A DNA stretch of 64,000 nt. Source: a bacterium (GTDB lineage: Bacteria > Fibrobacterota > Chitinivibrionia > Chitinivibrionales > Chitinivibrionaceae). The notes beneath the pieces were generated by a model. It was not told the DNA's origin. It searched no databases and worked only from the letters and a program-made list of their open reading frames with translations. Shown piece by piece: positions 50,996 through 59,608 of this stretch. Numbering within the stretch: the first letter of the stretch is position 1; every line of letters begins with the position of its first letter. Both the position numbers and the translations under genes were made by a program. Location of the stretch: assembly GCA_020048285.1 (NCBI GenBank), contig JAIFMU010000052.1, positions 1 to 64,000 of the forward strand. The letters are read 5' to 3'.

Positions 50996-51844
50996 ATGAG
51001 AATTAATAGCTCAACAGGACTTGCCGCCGGTTTGAATGCAAATGCTTCGACACAGCGTTCGATGGACAAAACGCTGAAGCAACTTTCTACCGGTTATCGC
51101 GTCAACAGCGCATCTGACGACGCTGCGGGCTTGGCAATTTCTGAAAAACTGCGATCACAAGTACGCGGCTCTGCGCAGGCGCGAAGAAATACGCTCGATG
51201 GTATATCAATGCTTAATGTTGCCGAAGGAGGATTAAATGAAATCCAAGCACTTCTGCAACGCGGACGTGAACTTTCCGTAAAATCAGCAACTGATTCAAT
51301 TACATCAGCAGATCGGGTGTATCTCAATCTCGAAGCAAAAAAAGTGATTGAGGAGATCGATCGAATCAGTGAAACAACGCAGTTTAATCAGCGCGAAGTT
51401 TTCAATAATGGCAAAGAGAAAAAACCACTCTTCCCCGATGATCAGGATCCATTCGCTCTGCAAATTGGTGCAAATGGGAACGCCGATGACGCACTAGGTT
51501 TAAATTTCGGTGGTGTTTCGACTACATCAATTGGGGTTAAAGACATTGACATGACTACGCAAACAGGCGCAGTGGGTGCTATAACACTTTTTGACGAGGC
51601 AATCGGTTCGATCAATAAAACGCGAAGTAATATAGGTACAATTTCCGCCCGGTTAGAAAAAACCGCCGGTAATCTATACACCTCTGAAACGAGTTTGCAA
51701 TCGGCGGAGTCACAGATTCGCGATACTGATTTTGCAATGACCTCATCGGAGTTCACCAAACAGCAAATTCTTTCGCAATCATCGATAAGCATGATCGCTC
51801 AAGCAAACACACAGCGGAAATCAGTACTTAATATTGTGGGATAA
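50996..51844 (+). CDS. fliC: Flagellin
   Basis: A 282-residue flagellin, the filament subunit. The N-terminal D0/D1 region (RINSSTGLAAGLNANASTQRSMDKTLKQLSTGYRVNSASDDAAGLAISEKLRSQ) and the C-terminal region (ARLEKTAGNL, ESQIRDTDFAMTSSEFTKQQIL, ISMIAQANTQRKSVLNIV) are well conserved, while the middle is short (about 70 residues). A minimal D2 domain suggests a thin, smooth filament. GGTGG lies five bases before the ATG; 38 upstream codons in frame are non-coding leader. No other flagellar gene is near. Confidence 0.93.
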   Translation: MRINSSTGLAAGLNANASTQRSMDKTLKQLSTGYRVNSASDDAAGLAISEKLRSQVRGSAQARRNTLDGISMLNVAEGGLNEIQALLQRGRELSVKSATDSITSADRVYLNLEAKKVIEEIDRISETTQFNQREVFNNGKEKKPLFPDDQDPFALQIGANGNADDALGLNFGGVSTTSIGVKDIDMTTQTGAVGAITLFDEAIGSINKTRSNIGTISARLEKTAGNLYTSETSLQSAESQIRDTDFAMTSSEFTKQQILSQSSISMIAQANTQRKSVLNIVG

Positions 51845-51854
51845 CTCAAAATCG

Positions 51855-51883
51855 TTGCATGTTCTACACTATTTCGGTATATT
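51855..51883 (+). promoter_or_regulatory. Candidate promoter of the small Cys/His-rich gene
   Basis: TTGCAT (51855-51860) and TATATT (51878-51883) are 17 bases apart, 40 bases before the ATG. GTATATT is repeated directly at 51877 and 51888. Confidence 0.4.
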
Positions 51884-51923
51884 AATCGTATATTCACAAG
51901 ACGAGAATCGAGGTGAATGTACG

Positions 51924-52310
51924 ATGAGAACCGAAATGAAACAAATTCGTTGGATTTCACAAACGGCAATTCTTGTTGCTTTATCTTTTTTATGGTCAAT
52001 TCACCTGTCTGGTTTTACCAACGACAAACTTATCATTCATTCTATATCATGCTGTTGCACCGATGACTCTCACTGTGTTTCTACTTCAAAAACATGTGGA
52101 TCTCATTCTGACAAAACTGAAAAGAGCGCCTGTGATTCCTGTTCGTGTGGTTGTGATTCGGGATGGGTTCAGACGATTTCGATGAAGGCACTTCCCGTTC
52201 ACTATCACTTCGTTCTTTTTTCAAGCGATTCCCAGAGATTCCCTTCACATTCAGATCACTATTCAAATGAGTCAATCTTACCGGCTTCACCACCTCCGCG
52301 ATTGGTATAA
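51924..52310 (+). CDS. Small exported Cys/His-rich protein
   Basis: A 128-residue protein with one hydrophobic segment (TAILVALSFLWSIHLSG) and then a dense cluster of ligands: SCCCTDDSHCVS, TCGSHSD, ACDSCSCGCDSG, and later HYHF and SHSDHY. It ends ASPPPRLV. The plan (membrane or signal segment, Cys/His cluster, C-terminal PP) resembles the protein at 49532-49894 and suggests metal binding outside the cytoplasm. No family is firmly recognised. GAGGTG precedes the ATG at 51924. The next gene, 64 bases on, is also Cys-rich. Confidence 0.5.
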   Translation: MRTEMKQIRWISQTAILVALSFLWSIHLSGFTNDKLIIHSISCCCTDDSHCVSTSKTCGSHSDKTEKSACDSCSCGCDSGWVQTISMKALPVHYHFVLFSSDSQRFPSHSDHYSNESILPASPPPRLV

Positions 52311-52374
52311 AAGGGCAAAAAACCATCGCACTATGAAACTGATTTAATAATGATATTTTAAAAATGAGGATTCC

Positions 52375-52731
52375 ATGAAAAAGATTTTTATTACCCTTGC
52401 TGCTCTTTTTATCGTTGTTGGAGCCGTTTTCGCAGTTGATGCGGCTTCGGACAAAAGTACCGAAGCACCAAAAACATGTGCAACTAATTGCGCTGAAAAG
52501 TGTGGTGATTCATGTAAGTGCACCGCTACCGAATCTTGTAGCAAAGAGAAATGCGCATCCACTTGTAAAACTGAGTGTGCAAAAAAGTGTGATACCACTT
52601 GTGTAAAAGCCTGTGAAAAAGGCGAAAAAGGAAAATGTTGTTCTGCAGATAAAGCCGCGTGCACAACAAAAGAGGGAGCTGCAAAAAAGTGTTGCAGTTC
52701 TGAAACCCCGAAAAAATGTCATGGGAAATAA
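52375..52731 (+). CDS. Exported protein with 18 cysteines in CxxxC rhythm
   Basis: A 118-residue protein with a clear signal peptide (KIFITLAALFIVVGAVFA). The mature part of about 98 residues has 18 cysteines, many four residues apart (CATNCAEKCGDSCKC, CASTCKTECAKKCDTTC), then two CC pairs and a terminal KCHGK. It is also rich in Lys and Thr. No known fold is recognised; metallothionein-like metal binding or a disulfide-laced coat protein are both possible. ATGAGGA lies before the start and a very strong terminator follows. Spacing suggests it is co-expressed with the Cys/His-rich gene before it. Confidence 0.7.
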   Translation: MKKIFITLAALFIVVGAVFAVDAASDKSTEAPKTCATNCAEKCGDSCKCTATESCSKEKCASTCKTECAKKCDTTCVKACEKGEKGKCCSADKAACTTKEGAAKKCCSSETPKKCHGK

Positions 52732-52734
52732 GTG

Positions 52735-52776
52735 ATAAAAGATAAGGCAGGAAGAAATTCCTGCCTTATCTTTTAT
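52735..52776. terminator. Strong bidirectional terminator
   Basis: A perfect 19-bp stem (52735-52753 with 52758-52776) with a GAAA loop, between the Cys-rich gene (+) and the GGDEF-EAL gene (-), whose stop codon it includes. Confidence 0.92.
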
Positions 52777-54398
52777 AGATGTTTTTCGGTCCAACTTGCT
52801 TGCAAAAACAAAACTAACTGATCTGCAGGCAAGGGCTTGCTGAAATAGTACCCCTGGAAAATATCACATCCTGCATTTTTGAGAAACTCCACCTGTTCAG
52901 CTGTTTCCACACCTTCTGCGACAACTTTCAATCCAAGATTGTGCGCTAGTGATATTGTTGAAATGATAATAGCTTCAGTCTTACTGTCTTTGCCAATATC
53001 GCGAACAAATGAAAGGTCTACTTTCAGAATGTCAACGGGCAGCCGCTTAATATAGGCCAGTGATGAATATCCCGTCCCAAAATCATCGATTGCAATACTA
53101 ATTCCTAATGCTCGCAGATGTTTCAGCGTTTGGATTGCCAATTCTGGATCATCGAGAAGGGCCGTTTCTGTGATTTCGATTTCAATCTGCTTCGGATCGA
53201 TATTACTTTTCTCGATTAACTCTTCCACGTGATAGGCGAAATTTTCATCTTTCAACTGTTGCGCTGACACATTGATCGCCACGGTCAATTTGGGGAGCGT
53301 AATACCGCGATCTTTCCACCACTGATGATTTCCTTGAGTTGCATTTTGAAGTACCCAGTCACCAATTGAATTAATAAGACGCGTTTCTTCGGCAAGGGGA
53401 ATAAACTCCGCGGGGCTAACCATGCCGAGGTCGTGGTGTTTCCATCTAAGAAGTGCTTCAAGTGCAACAACCTGCATAGTCTGTGCATCAATCTGAGGTT
53501 GGTAGTAGAGTTCTAACTCTTGACGCTGAACGGCAAGTCGCAAATCTTTTTCGAGACGTATTCTACTGACTGCTTTCTCCTGCATTTCTGTGGAGAAAAA
53601 GCGGTAGCGATTGCGACCATTCTCCTTGGCGTGCACCATTGCGATATCTGCAGTTTTAAAAAGCTCTTCACGACTGGCATTCTCTTCGTGGAAAAATGAA
53701 ATTCCTATAGAAGCCGTTATCCGAACAATATCTTCGCCCAAAGAGTACTCCTCGCTGATTCGGTCGAGAATTTTTTGAGCGACCTGAGCAGCATCTTCTG
53801 GGCGAGCGAGTTCATCGAGAATGACAGCAAATTCATCCGCACCGATACGGGCTACAAAGTCGCTACTTCGCACGGTACTATTAATTTTCTGAGCCACTGT
53901 TTGAAGAATTGAATCGCCCGAATCATGGCCAAATGAGTTGTTAATTGCTTTGAAATCATCGATATTTATATAGCAAAGTGCTAGGATTCGTTCATGGCGA
54001 CTCGCTCGCGAAAGTGCCTTTTCGAGAAAATCATTAAATGTGATTCGACTGGCGAGTCCCGTGAGAGGGTCATACTTTTCACAGCCGGCAGTATGAAGAA
54101 CACTCACCTCGTCGAGTGGCGAGGGGAAATCTAATGTTTCAGATGTCGTTATGAGCAAACTCGTTGAAGCGAGGGATGGCGAGTTTTTCAATGATTGCAC
54201 GATGGTAACTGTTGGTAGTGTCGTTTCGACAATTACCAACGTGGGGTTTAGACGGGAAATTTTTGCAATAAGCAGTTCAACACTCTCGTATTCGTAAAAT
54301 GTCAGTTGTGGATCACTTATCGCGACATTGTGATTATTTGCGATTGTTTCAGGCGTCACGACAACGAGTATTGATTGTGAAAGATTCATGCAGCACAA
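52773..54398 (-). CDS. GGDEF-EAL protein, probable cyclic di-GMP phosphodiesterase
   Basis: A 541-residue cytoplasmic protein. The first 105 residues resemble a degenerate receiver domain (LVIVETTLPTV) lacking a clear acceptor pocket. The GGDEF domain (about 108-270) has GADEF instead of GGDEF near 192, with an RSSD inhibitory-site motif five residues before it. The EAL domain (about 285-535) is complete: ALEALLRW, NVSAQQL, EITETALLDD, DDFGTGYSSL, KVDLSFVRDI and VVAEGVETAEQ. The likely net activity is breakdown of cyclic di-GMP, with the altered GGDEF domain as a sensor. It would oppose the REC-REC-GGDEF protein at 4.8 kb. Confidence 0.9.
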   Translation of the reverse strand: MCCMNLSQSILVVVTPETIANNHNVAISDPQLTFYEYESVELLIAKISRLNPTLVIVETTLPTVTIVQSLKNSPSLASTSLLITTSETLDFPSPLDEVSVLHTAGCEKYDPLTGLASRITFNDFLEKALSRASRHERILALCYINIDDFKAINNSFGHDSGDSILQTVAQKINSTVRSSDFVARIGADEFAVILDELARPEDAAQVAQKILDRISEEYSLGEDIVRITASIGISFFHEENASREELFKTADIAMVHAKENGRNRYRFFSTEMQEKAVSRIRLEKDLRLAVQRQELELYYQPQIDAQTMQVVALEALLRWKHHDLGMVSPAEFIPLAEETRLINSIGDWVLQNATQGNHQWWKDRGITLPKLTVAINVSAQQLKDENFAYHVEELIEKSNIDPKQIEIEITETALLDDPELAIQTLKHLRALGISIAIDDFGTGYSSLAYIKRLPVDILKVDLSFVRDIGKDSKTEAIIISTISLAHNLGLKVVAEGVETAEQVEFLKNAGCDIFQGYYFSKPLPADQLVLFLQASWTEKHL

Positions 54399-54463
54399 CT
54401 TTCCAACGTATTAGACCGTTTCATTTAACAGGATAATACCACTCTTTTTCAATAATGGCACGC

Positions 54464-54495
54464 AAAAAGGTGATCTCAATTGAAATCACCTTTTT
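54464..54495 (-). terminator. Terminator of the chitinase gene
   Basis: AAAAAGGTGAT (54464-54474) pairs with ATCACCTTTTT (54485-54495), giving a T run on the minus strand after the GH19 stop at 54522. Confidence 0.8.
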
Positions 54496-54521
54496 TCTAT
54501 CCGCAGTGGACAATACCTCGT

Positions 54522-56117
54522 TTAGTTGTTTTTGATGCCGATAATTCGTTTGAATTGTTCAATTTCACCATCATGATATTGTACTGATGCACAAACAAGA
54601 TAGGAACCATTTCCAACAAGATTGCCATTTTGATTTTTGAAATCCCATCGAAATATCGCCCCATCGGTGACATCGCCATTACTCTCCTGAATATCAATGG
54701 CATTGCCAAGGACATCGTAAATGATGATTTGAACAGTGGCTGGTCTAGAGGTAACAACAATAATATCAGCCGATTCATCGCTCAATTTAACCGGATTGTG
54801 ACTAAAGTAGACACCTCGACCGATTGTGCTTTTCGCAATGTCGCTCTCTTTTGCTATAGATACATCTCCCACGTCGTCAATAATTTTCATATTCTTGTTA
54901 AAGCGTTGAACACATCCCACGTAGTCCCCCTCTTTTAGGGCGGATTCCGCTGTTTGATACCCTACGAGTTTACACGCGAAACTTTTTCCATTGGGGTTAT
55001 CTTTCATGTAAGTATAGTCGTCTTCCCACTGAATGAGCATTGCCCCTGAACCATTTACATCGAATCTTCCCTGATCTACACAATCGAGCATTTCATCGGA
55101 TGAGATCGGCACACCAAGATATTTTGTCAGTTCCTTGTAGTAGATTCCGCGATTGATCGGCTGAAGTTTTCCTGCTGCGCCAGCACCACATTCGATTCCG
55201 CCATTGATCACATTAATTGTCGCACCAAATCCCGGGAGAATTCCCAGTGCAGAATCAGCCTTGTTCGGTTTCCATGTCCCATCGACAACGTGAAGCATGC
55301 TTGGTTTTGGCGGTTGAGGGTAGACAAAGAAAAAGATCGCCGAAGCGAGATTCAACCACGTGTCAGCTACCAGTTCAGGATTGTCCAAAAGAATTTTTGG
55401 ATCGCCATACATCACTTCTGAGAAAGGACCATAGTTGAAATTATAGGAGAGCTGTTTGGCTCCTCGACCGTAGTACTGCTGATATTCTCCCTTTGTTGTT
55501 TTTCCACAGGGCCATTTTTCTTGTTGCCACGAATCGACAGCACACTCCCCATTATATCCATTTTTCCCTGTGTTGTATCCACTGGTATAGCCCATTTCGC
55601 GGATATAGTGAAGTGACTGGCGCCACCGCGGGATCCCTTCAGATTTTGCCATGTAGTCATCACCAGCACCGGTTTCCTGGGCAAAGTGAGCCAACGCCGT
55701 GGCCAAGGTTTTGCGCGCGATCGCCTCGGTGTCTCGTCCGTCGGTGTAGTCACCACAAAAGGCAGGGAATTTTCCCACGGCGCGAAGAAATCCAGTATAA
55801 GAATATTCGGGAGCGCGCACCGGAGTGATGTAGTTCCACATCTCTTCGGTGAGAATCCGTTCTACTCGTTTGACATTGGCTGGATTATCTGCTCGACCGG
55901 GAACGATCTTTTCAACTTCTGAGTTAGGAAGGGTGCGGATTGTTCCTTTAACCAATTCAAAGTTGGGGTTAGATGTCATCGATTTCTCTTTGGCCAAGAG
56001 CCAAGACTTTTTGACCGAAACGGTACCATCGCCATTATCAATAATATTTCCCGTTATGGTTTGTGAATATCCCGTCGCCAAGGTCGCGAGAACAAGAAGT
56101 CCGAACGTTTTTTTCAT
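54522..56117 (-). CDS. Secreted GH19 chitinase
   Basis: An exported chitinase of 531 residues. The signal peptide ends near TGYSQ. The GH19 domain (about 75-390) shows ALAHFAQETGAGDD with the catalytic Glu, GYTSGYNTGKNGYNGE, KGEYQQYYGRGAKQLSYNFNYGPFSEV and INVINGGIECGAG, all typical of class I/IV chitinases. The C-terminal 90 residues (ATVQIIIYDVLGNAIDIQESNGDV...FRWDFKNQNGNLVGNGSYLVCASV) look like a FlgD-type Ig or sorting domain, as in the metzincin protease at 27-29 kb. AGGATTC lies before the ATG. It would attack chitin of fungi or arthropods. Confidence 0.92.
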   Translation of the reverse strand: MKKTFGLLVLATLATGYSQTITGNIIDNGDGTVSVKKSWLLAKEKSMTSNPNFELVKGTIRTLPNSEVEKIVPGRADNPANVKRVERILTEEMWNYITPVRAPEYSYTGFLRAVGKFPAFCGDYTDGRDTEAIARKTLATALAHFAQETGAGDDYMAKSEGIPRWRQSLHYIREMGYTSGYNTGKNGYNGECAVDSWQQEKWPCGKTTKGEYQQYYGRGAKQLSYNFNYGPFSEVMYGDPKILLDNPELVADTWLNLASAIFFFVYPQPPKPSMLHVVDGTWKPNKADSALGILPGFGATINVINGGIECGAGAAGKLQPINRGIYYKELTKYLGVPISSDEMLDCVDQGRFDVNGSGAMLIQWEDDYTYMKDNPNGKSFACKLVGYQTAESALKEGDYVGCVQRFNKNMKIIDDVGDVSIAKESDIAKSTIGRGVYFSHNPVKLSDESADIIVVTSRPATVQIIIYDVLGNAIDIQESNGDVTDGAIFRWDFKNQNGNLVGNGSYLVCASVQYHDGEIEQFKRIIGIKNN

Positions 56118-56543
56118 AGAGAATCCTAGAGAAAGACTTTTGCCTGGTATAAGAAAATAGTTGCACTAGTAGAAACAGTGACAAGACAGAATATAACAAT
56201 CAATCTCACTTATTACTGATTAAAGTTGAGTCGAAAGAAAGAAAATAGCAATGCTTATCACATATTGATTGATTTCAGCTCTGTATAAATGCTAAATTTT
56301 AGAAACAGATCTGTCATTTGTCGATTTGGTACTACGGCGATTATGTACTGATCTCCATTGGAAGAGTTAAATGAGTTCGCTGTGAACCGATCTATCGTCG
56401 CAACCTTTTTGTTGCTTAGACTTTACGAAAGTGAACCAAAATTATCCACTTACGCCGATTCATTTTTATAGGAGTGATGTACTTATTCGGTGATAAAAAA
56501 CCTATTTTCAAACTCATAATTTCACCAATGAAAGGGCTGAAAC
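56118..56543. other. Divergent gap between the chitinase gene and pta
   Basis: The 426 bases are AT-rich. A small hairpin GCAAC-CTTTTT-GTTGC lies near 56400. No open frame, repeat or convincing promoter pair stands out, although promoters for both flanking genes must lie here. Confidence 0.45.
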
Positions 56544-57554
56544 ATGGCAGTCATAGAAAAGGTCATAGCAAAAGCGCAAGCGGCAGACAAGAAACTGGTT
56601 CTTCCTGAAGGGCATGATCCACGAGTGATTACTGCGGCTAACCGGATCGTTCGTGAAAAGATCGCTGAAGTGATCGTATTGGGAACCGAAGCAGAAATTG
56701 TAGATTCTTCTGCAAAAGCTGGCGAAACAGAACGACTGTTCACTGTTATCGATCCCGCGACAAGCGATCTTCTTGTTGGATTTGCAAAAGAGTATGCCGA
56801 AGCTCGCGCGGCCAAAGGAAAACCGGTCAGCGAAGAAGATGCTCTTACGCAGATGAAAGATCGCCTCTTTTTCGGAAATATGCTTTCTAAACGCGGCATC
56901 GTCGATGGACTCGTAGCAGGATCAATCGCTTCGACAGGCGATATGCTTCGCGCATCGTTTATGGTTGTCGGAACAGCCAAAGGGGTAAAAACCGGTTCGA
57001 GTTGCTTTCTCATGGATCTGAAAACGCCCGCCCCCAACGGTGCAGAAACTTTGATCTTTGCCGACTGCGGCGTGAATCCCGATCCCACAGCTGAACAGCT
57101 CGTGGATATAGCAATCTCTTCGGCAGAAAGTTACCGCGCACTCGTGGGCGGACAGCCGAAACTGGCGTTCCTCTCATTTTCGACCTACGGTTCAGCAAAA
57201 CATGAATCTCTGGAAAAAATTGTCGCTGCGGCAAAAATGACTAGAGAGAAAGTGGCAGAGCTCGGCCTTGACATTCTCGTCGATGGAGAACTTCAGGCCG
57301 ACGCGGCGATTGTTCCTTCTGTGGGCGCTTCAAAAGCGAAAGGAAGTTTGGTGGCTGGTCATGCGAACGTTCTGATTTTCCCCGATCTGAACTCGGGAAA
57401 CATCGCGTACAAACTGACCGAACGCCTTGCAGGGGCTGATGCCTATGGCCCTATTTTGCAAGGACTTGCTCGCCCTGTGAACGATCTTTCACGCGGTTGT
57501 TCTGCCGATGATATTTTCGGAGTTGCGGCGATTACGGTTTGTCAGGCGATCTAG
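56544..57554 (+). CDS. pta: Phosphate acetyltransferase
   Basis: A 336-residue enzyme that interconverts acetyl-CoA and acetyl phosphate in fermentation. It is the short form without the N-terminal regulatory domain. Characteristic parts are [107 protein letters not shown] and [23 protein letters not shown] precedes the ATG. The usual partner ackA is not adjacent. Confidence 0.95.
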   Translation: MAVIEKVIAKAQAADKKLVLPEGHDPRVITAANRIVREKIAEVIVLGTEAEIVDSSAKAGETERLFTVIDPATSDLLVGFAKEYAEARAAKGKPVSEEDALTQMKDRLFFGNMLSKRGIVDGLVAGSIASTGDMLRASFMVVGTAKGVKTGSSCFLMDLKTPAPNGAETLIFADCGVNPDPTAEQLVDIAISSAESYRALVGGQPKLAFLSFSTYGSAKHESLEKIVAAAKMTREKVAELGLDILVDGELQADAAIVPSVGASKAKGSLVAGHANVLIFPDLNSGNIAYKLTERLAGADAYGPILQGLARPVNDLSRGCSADDIFGVAAITVCQAI

Positions 57555-57579
57555 TCGTCCTGCCAGTCGGATTCAGTAT

Positions 57580-57607
57580 AGGGCGGCTCTTGTCGCCCTC
57601 TTTTTTT
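57580..57607 (+). terminator. Terminator of pta
   Basis: AGGGCGGC (57580-57587) pairs with GTCGCCCT (57592-57599), with one wobble pair, and is followed by seven T. Confidence 0.88.
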
Positions 57608-57681
57608 GATAAATTGTATACATTTTTTCAATTTGGACTAGATTAAAAAGTATGTGTCATCTTGTACATGAGGAGGGACCC

Positions 57682-58179
57682 ATGAAGTGGCTTCGATATT
57701 CCATTTTTCTCGTCACATTGAGCGGTTGTTCGCTCGTCTCTTCTGTGGATAATACGAGTAATCAATCGGATACATCAGGTGCACCATTGATAGTCTACTT
57801 CACAAATGATTCGGCAAGCCTTTTCCCGATTATTTCTATCGAACTTTCCGACATGGGAAAAATGCAGGCCCCCGTTTATTCCGGTGTTTGGAGTAATAAT
57901 ATCCTTGTTGGTGACACTCTCGTTCCGGGTGAAATGAAAACGTTTTCCCTTTCTATTGCCTCGGGGAAGAGCGTGCGCTACCGTTTAGGTGTAATTGATT
58001 CTCTTGGAGGAGTTGTATTCATTCACGAACAGCCATCCTATATCGATTCTGCTGCGCTGAAACCGACAATATCGCACTGGGGAAGTGATTTTCGCAACGT
58101 TGACGTAACTGTTGGGTACAATTCATATTCTAAATCGATTGCTGTGAGTGGCTGGAGTGATATGGCGGCAGTGAAATGA
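57682..58179 (+). CDS. Lipoprotein of unknown function
   Basis: A 165-residue exported lipoprotein with lipobox LSGC after a 12-residue hydrophobic stretch. The mature part is beta-rich (VYFTNDSASLFPIISIELSDMG, LVPGEMKTFSLSIASGKSVRYRLGVID) with a fibronectin-like feel, but no family is recognised. GGAGGGACC before the ATG at 57682 decides the start. Its stop overlaps the next start by four bases (ATGA), so the two are co-translated. Confidence 0.7.
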   Translation: MKWLRYSIFLVTLSGCSLVSSVDNTSNQSDTSGAPLIVYFTNDSASLFPIISIELSDMGKMQAPVYSGVWSNNILVGDTLVPGEMKTFSLSIASGKSVRYRLGVIDSLGGVVFIHEQPSYIDSAALKPTISHWGSDFRNVDVTVGYNSYSKSIAVSGWSDMAAVK

Positions 58180-58553
58180 ACAAAAAAGTGTTCTCCATTC
58201 TAACGGGGCTTCTCTTTCTCGCATTTGTATCAATTTTTGGATTTACACACATGATCCCCCGCGAGTTTGCCATTTACTTTTTGACAATCTCTGCGATTAC
58301 TGCAATTGCCTATGGAATAGACAAACGGGCGGCAATTCTCGACGATTCTCGAATCCCCGAAGTGGTCCTTCACGGATTTTCTCTTTTCGGCGGGTGGCCC
58401 GGAGCTCTGATCGCACAACAACTATTCCGGCATAAAACGGTAAAAATGAAATTTCGGTTCGTTTTTTGGATCACTGTGGTGGCAAATCTCGCAATTTTCT
58501 ATCGAATTTTGATCACGCCGGAAGGCACCGCGCTGATGAAATCTGTCATGTGA
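58176..58553 (+). CDS. DUF1294 family membrane protein
   Basis: A 125-residue protein with three or four hydrophobic segments. The DUF1294 pattern is visible: YGIDKRAA, RIPEVVLHGFSLFGGWPGALIAQQLFRHKTVKMKFRFVFW. Members often accompany a cold-shock domain, which is absent here. It is translationally coupled to the lipoprotein gene before it. Function unknown. Confidence 0.85.
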   Translation: MNKKVFSILTGLLFLAFVSIFGFTHMIPREFAIYFLTISAITAIAYGIDKRAAILDDSRIPEVVLHGFSLFGGWPGALIAQQLFRHKTVKMKFRFVFWITVVANLAIFYRILITPEGTALMKSVM

Positions 58554-58579
58554 TTTTTCACTGAAACAGATTCAATGAG

Positions 58580-58594
58580 AACTCTGTCAGAGTT
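58580..58594. promoter_or_regulatory. Perfect 7-1-7 dyad upstream of a sigma-54 promoter
   Basis: AACTCTG-T-CAGAGTT ends eight bases before the -24 element. It is too close for a normal enhancer site, so a repressor or another regulator is more likely. Confidence 0.5.
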
Positions 58595-58602
58595 GACAAT
58601 CC

Positions 58603-58619
58603 TTGGCACTCCGTTTGCA
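58603..58619 (+). promoter_or_regulatory. Sigma-54 promoter before the ureohydrolase-like gene
   Basis: TTGGCACTCCGTTTGCA has GG and GC ten bases apart and matches the consensus TTGGCAC-N5-TTGCA. The start codon lies 47 bases downstream. Confidence 0.82.
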
Positions 58620-58665
58620 CAATTGTTGGGACAATCCAAATGTGTAAAAAAAGTAAGGATATATT

Positions 58666-59226
58666 ATGATTGAATCGCTTTTCGAAACTGTGCAAATCCC
58701 TGTCCCCGGCCCTCTCGATGCAGAATTTCACGTACTTCTTCTCACTGCCGGAGAATTAGGCCACATGAATCCTCAAACGATCCTCGACAGTTCCGCAGAC
58801 CTCTCTTACCGCATTCATAAATCACTTCAACTAGGATTCTATACTGATATTCCGCCAAGACTTGTGGGAACTCAAGAAGAGATCGCTCACACCATTGAAG
58901 TGGCAGTTCGACGCAGTTTTGATTTTATGAAATGCCCGATAATATTTGGTGGTGACAGTTCTATTGAACCGGCGATTATTCGCGGTCTTGAAGGTCAGGT
59001 GAAACAGTTTTCTATGATTGATTCACGCGAACTTTCAGCGGAGAGAGCGGGCAACATCGTGATCAAAATCGATGCAGACAATCCGCAAGATGTTTATACC
59101 TATGAGCTTGCTGAAACACTGGATTTTGATTGTGTCAAGGCCGTTGTGATCACTGGGAGTGATCAAGCTGATCCATCAGCGGTAATTCGAGCGGTTTTGA
59201 ATCTGTGCGATCTCATCGTGGAGTAG
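58666..59226 (+). CDS. Ureohydrolase-like orphan protein
   Basis: A 186-residue cytoplasmic protein. PIIFGGDSSIEPAIIRGL near 92-109 closely recalls the GGDHSI signature of arginases and agmatinases, preceded by a helix, but the metal-binding His is replaced by Ser. Later, IVIKIDAD and VKAVVITGSDQADPSAVIRAVLNLC resemble fold elements of the same family without the D-x-D-x-x-D ligands. At 186 residues it is far shorter than a ureohydrolase (about 300). It may be a non-catalytic relative with a binding role. AAGGA precedes the ATG and a sigma-54 promoter drives it. Confidence 0.45.
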   Translation: MIESLFETVQIPVPGPLDAEFHVLLLTAGELGHMNPQTILDSSADLSYRIHKSLQLGFYTDIPPRLVGTQEEIAHTIEVAVRRSFDFMKCPIIFGGDSSIEPAIIRGLEGQVKQFSMIDSRELSAERAGNIVIKIDADNPQDVYTYELAETLDFDCVKAVVITGSDQADPSAVIRAVLNLCDLIVE

Positions 59227-59255
59227 CAGATCGTTGGCACGAGTGAACTGAGTTG

Positions 59256-59606
59256 TCACACAAACTTTTCGCGAAACATGAAATAGACAGCACCGAGCAT
59301 GCAGAGGGCTGCCCAGAGATAGTCCAGTTTGAGCGGTTCTTTCAGATAGAACACGGCAAAGGGAAAAAAGACGGTCAATGTGATAACTTCTTGCATAATT
59401 TTCAGTTGGCCCACCGACAACACCGTATGGCCGATCCGGTTGGCGGGCACCTGAATCAGATACTCGGCCAAGGCTATGCCCCAACTGATAAGGGCCGCTA
59501 CGATCCATGGCTTATGGTTCAACTCTTTGAGATGAGCGTACCACGCAAAAGTCATGAAAACATTGCTTACAATCAACAGAAGCACTGATATAACAATGGG
59601 ATTCAT
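59256..59606 (-). CDS. DMT superfamily protein, DUF486
   Basis: A 116-residue inner-membrane protein with four hydrophobic segments. WYAHLKEL, WIVAALISWGIALAEYLIQVPANRIG and LKIMQEVITLTVFFPFAVFYLKEPLK are the marks of DUF486, a small four-helix relative of drug/metabolite transporters. Substrate unknown. The ATG at 59606 follows the stop of the lipoprotein gene by two bases, suggesting coupling. Confidence 0.88.
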   Translation of the reverse strand: MNPIVISVLLLIVSNVFMTFAWYAHLKELNHKPWIVAALISWGIALAEYLIQVPANRIGHTVLSVGQLKIMQEVITLTVFFPFAVFYLKEPLKLDYLWAALCMLGAVYFMFREKFV

Positions 59607-59608
59607 GG

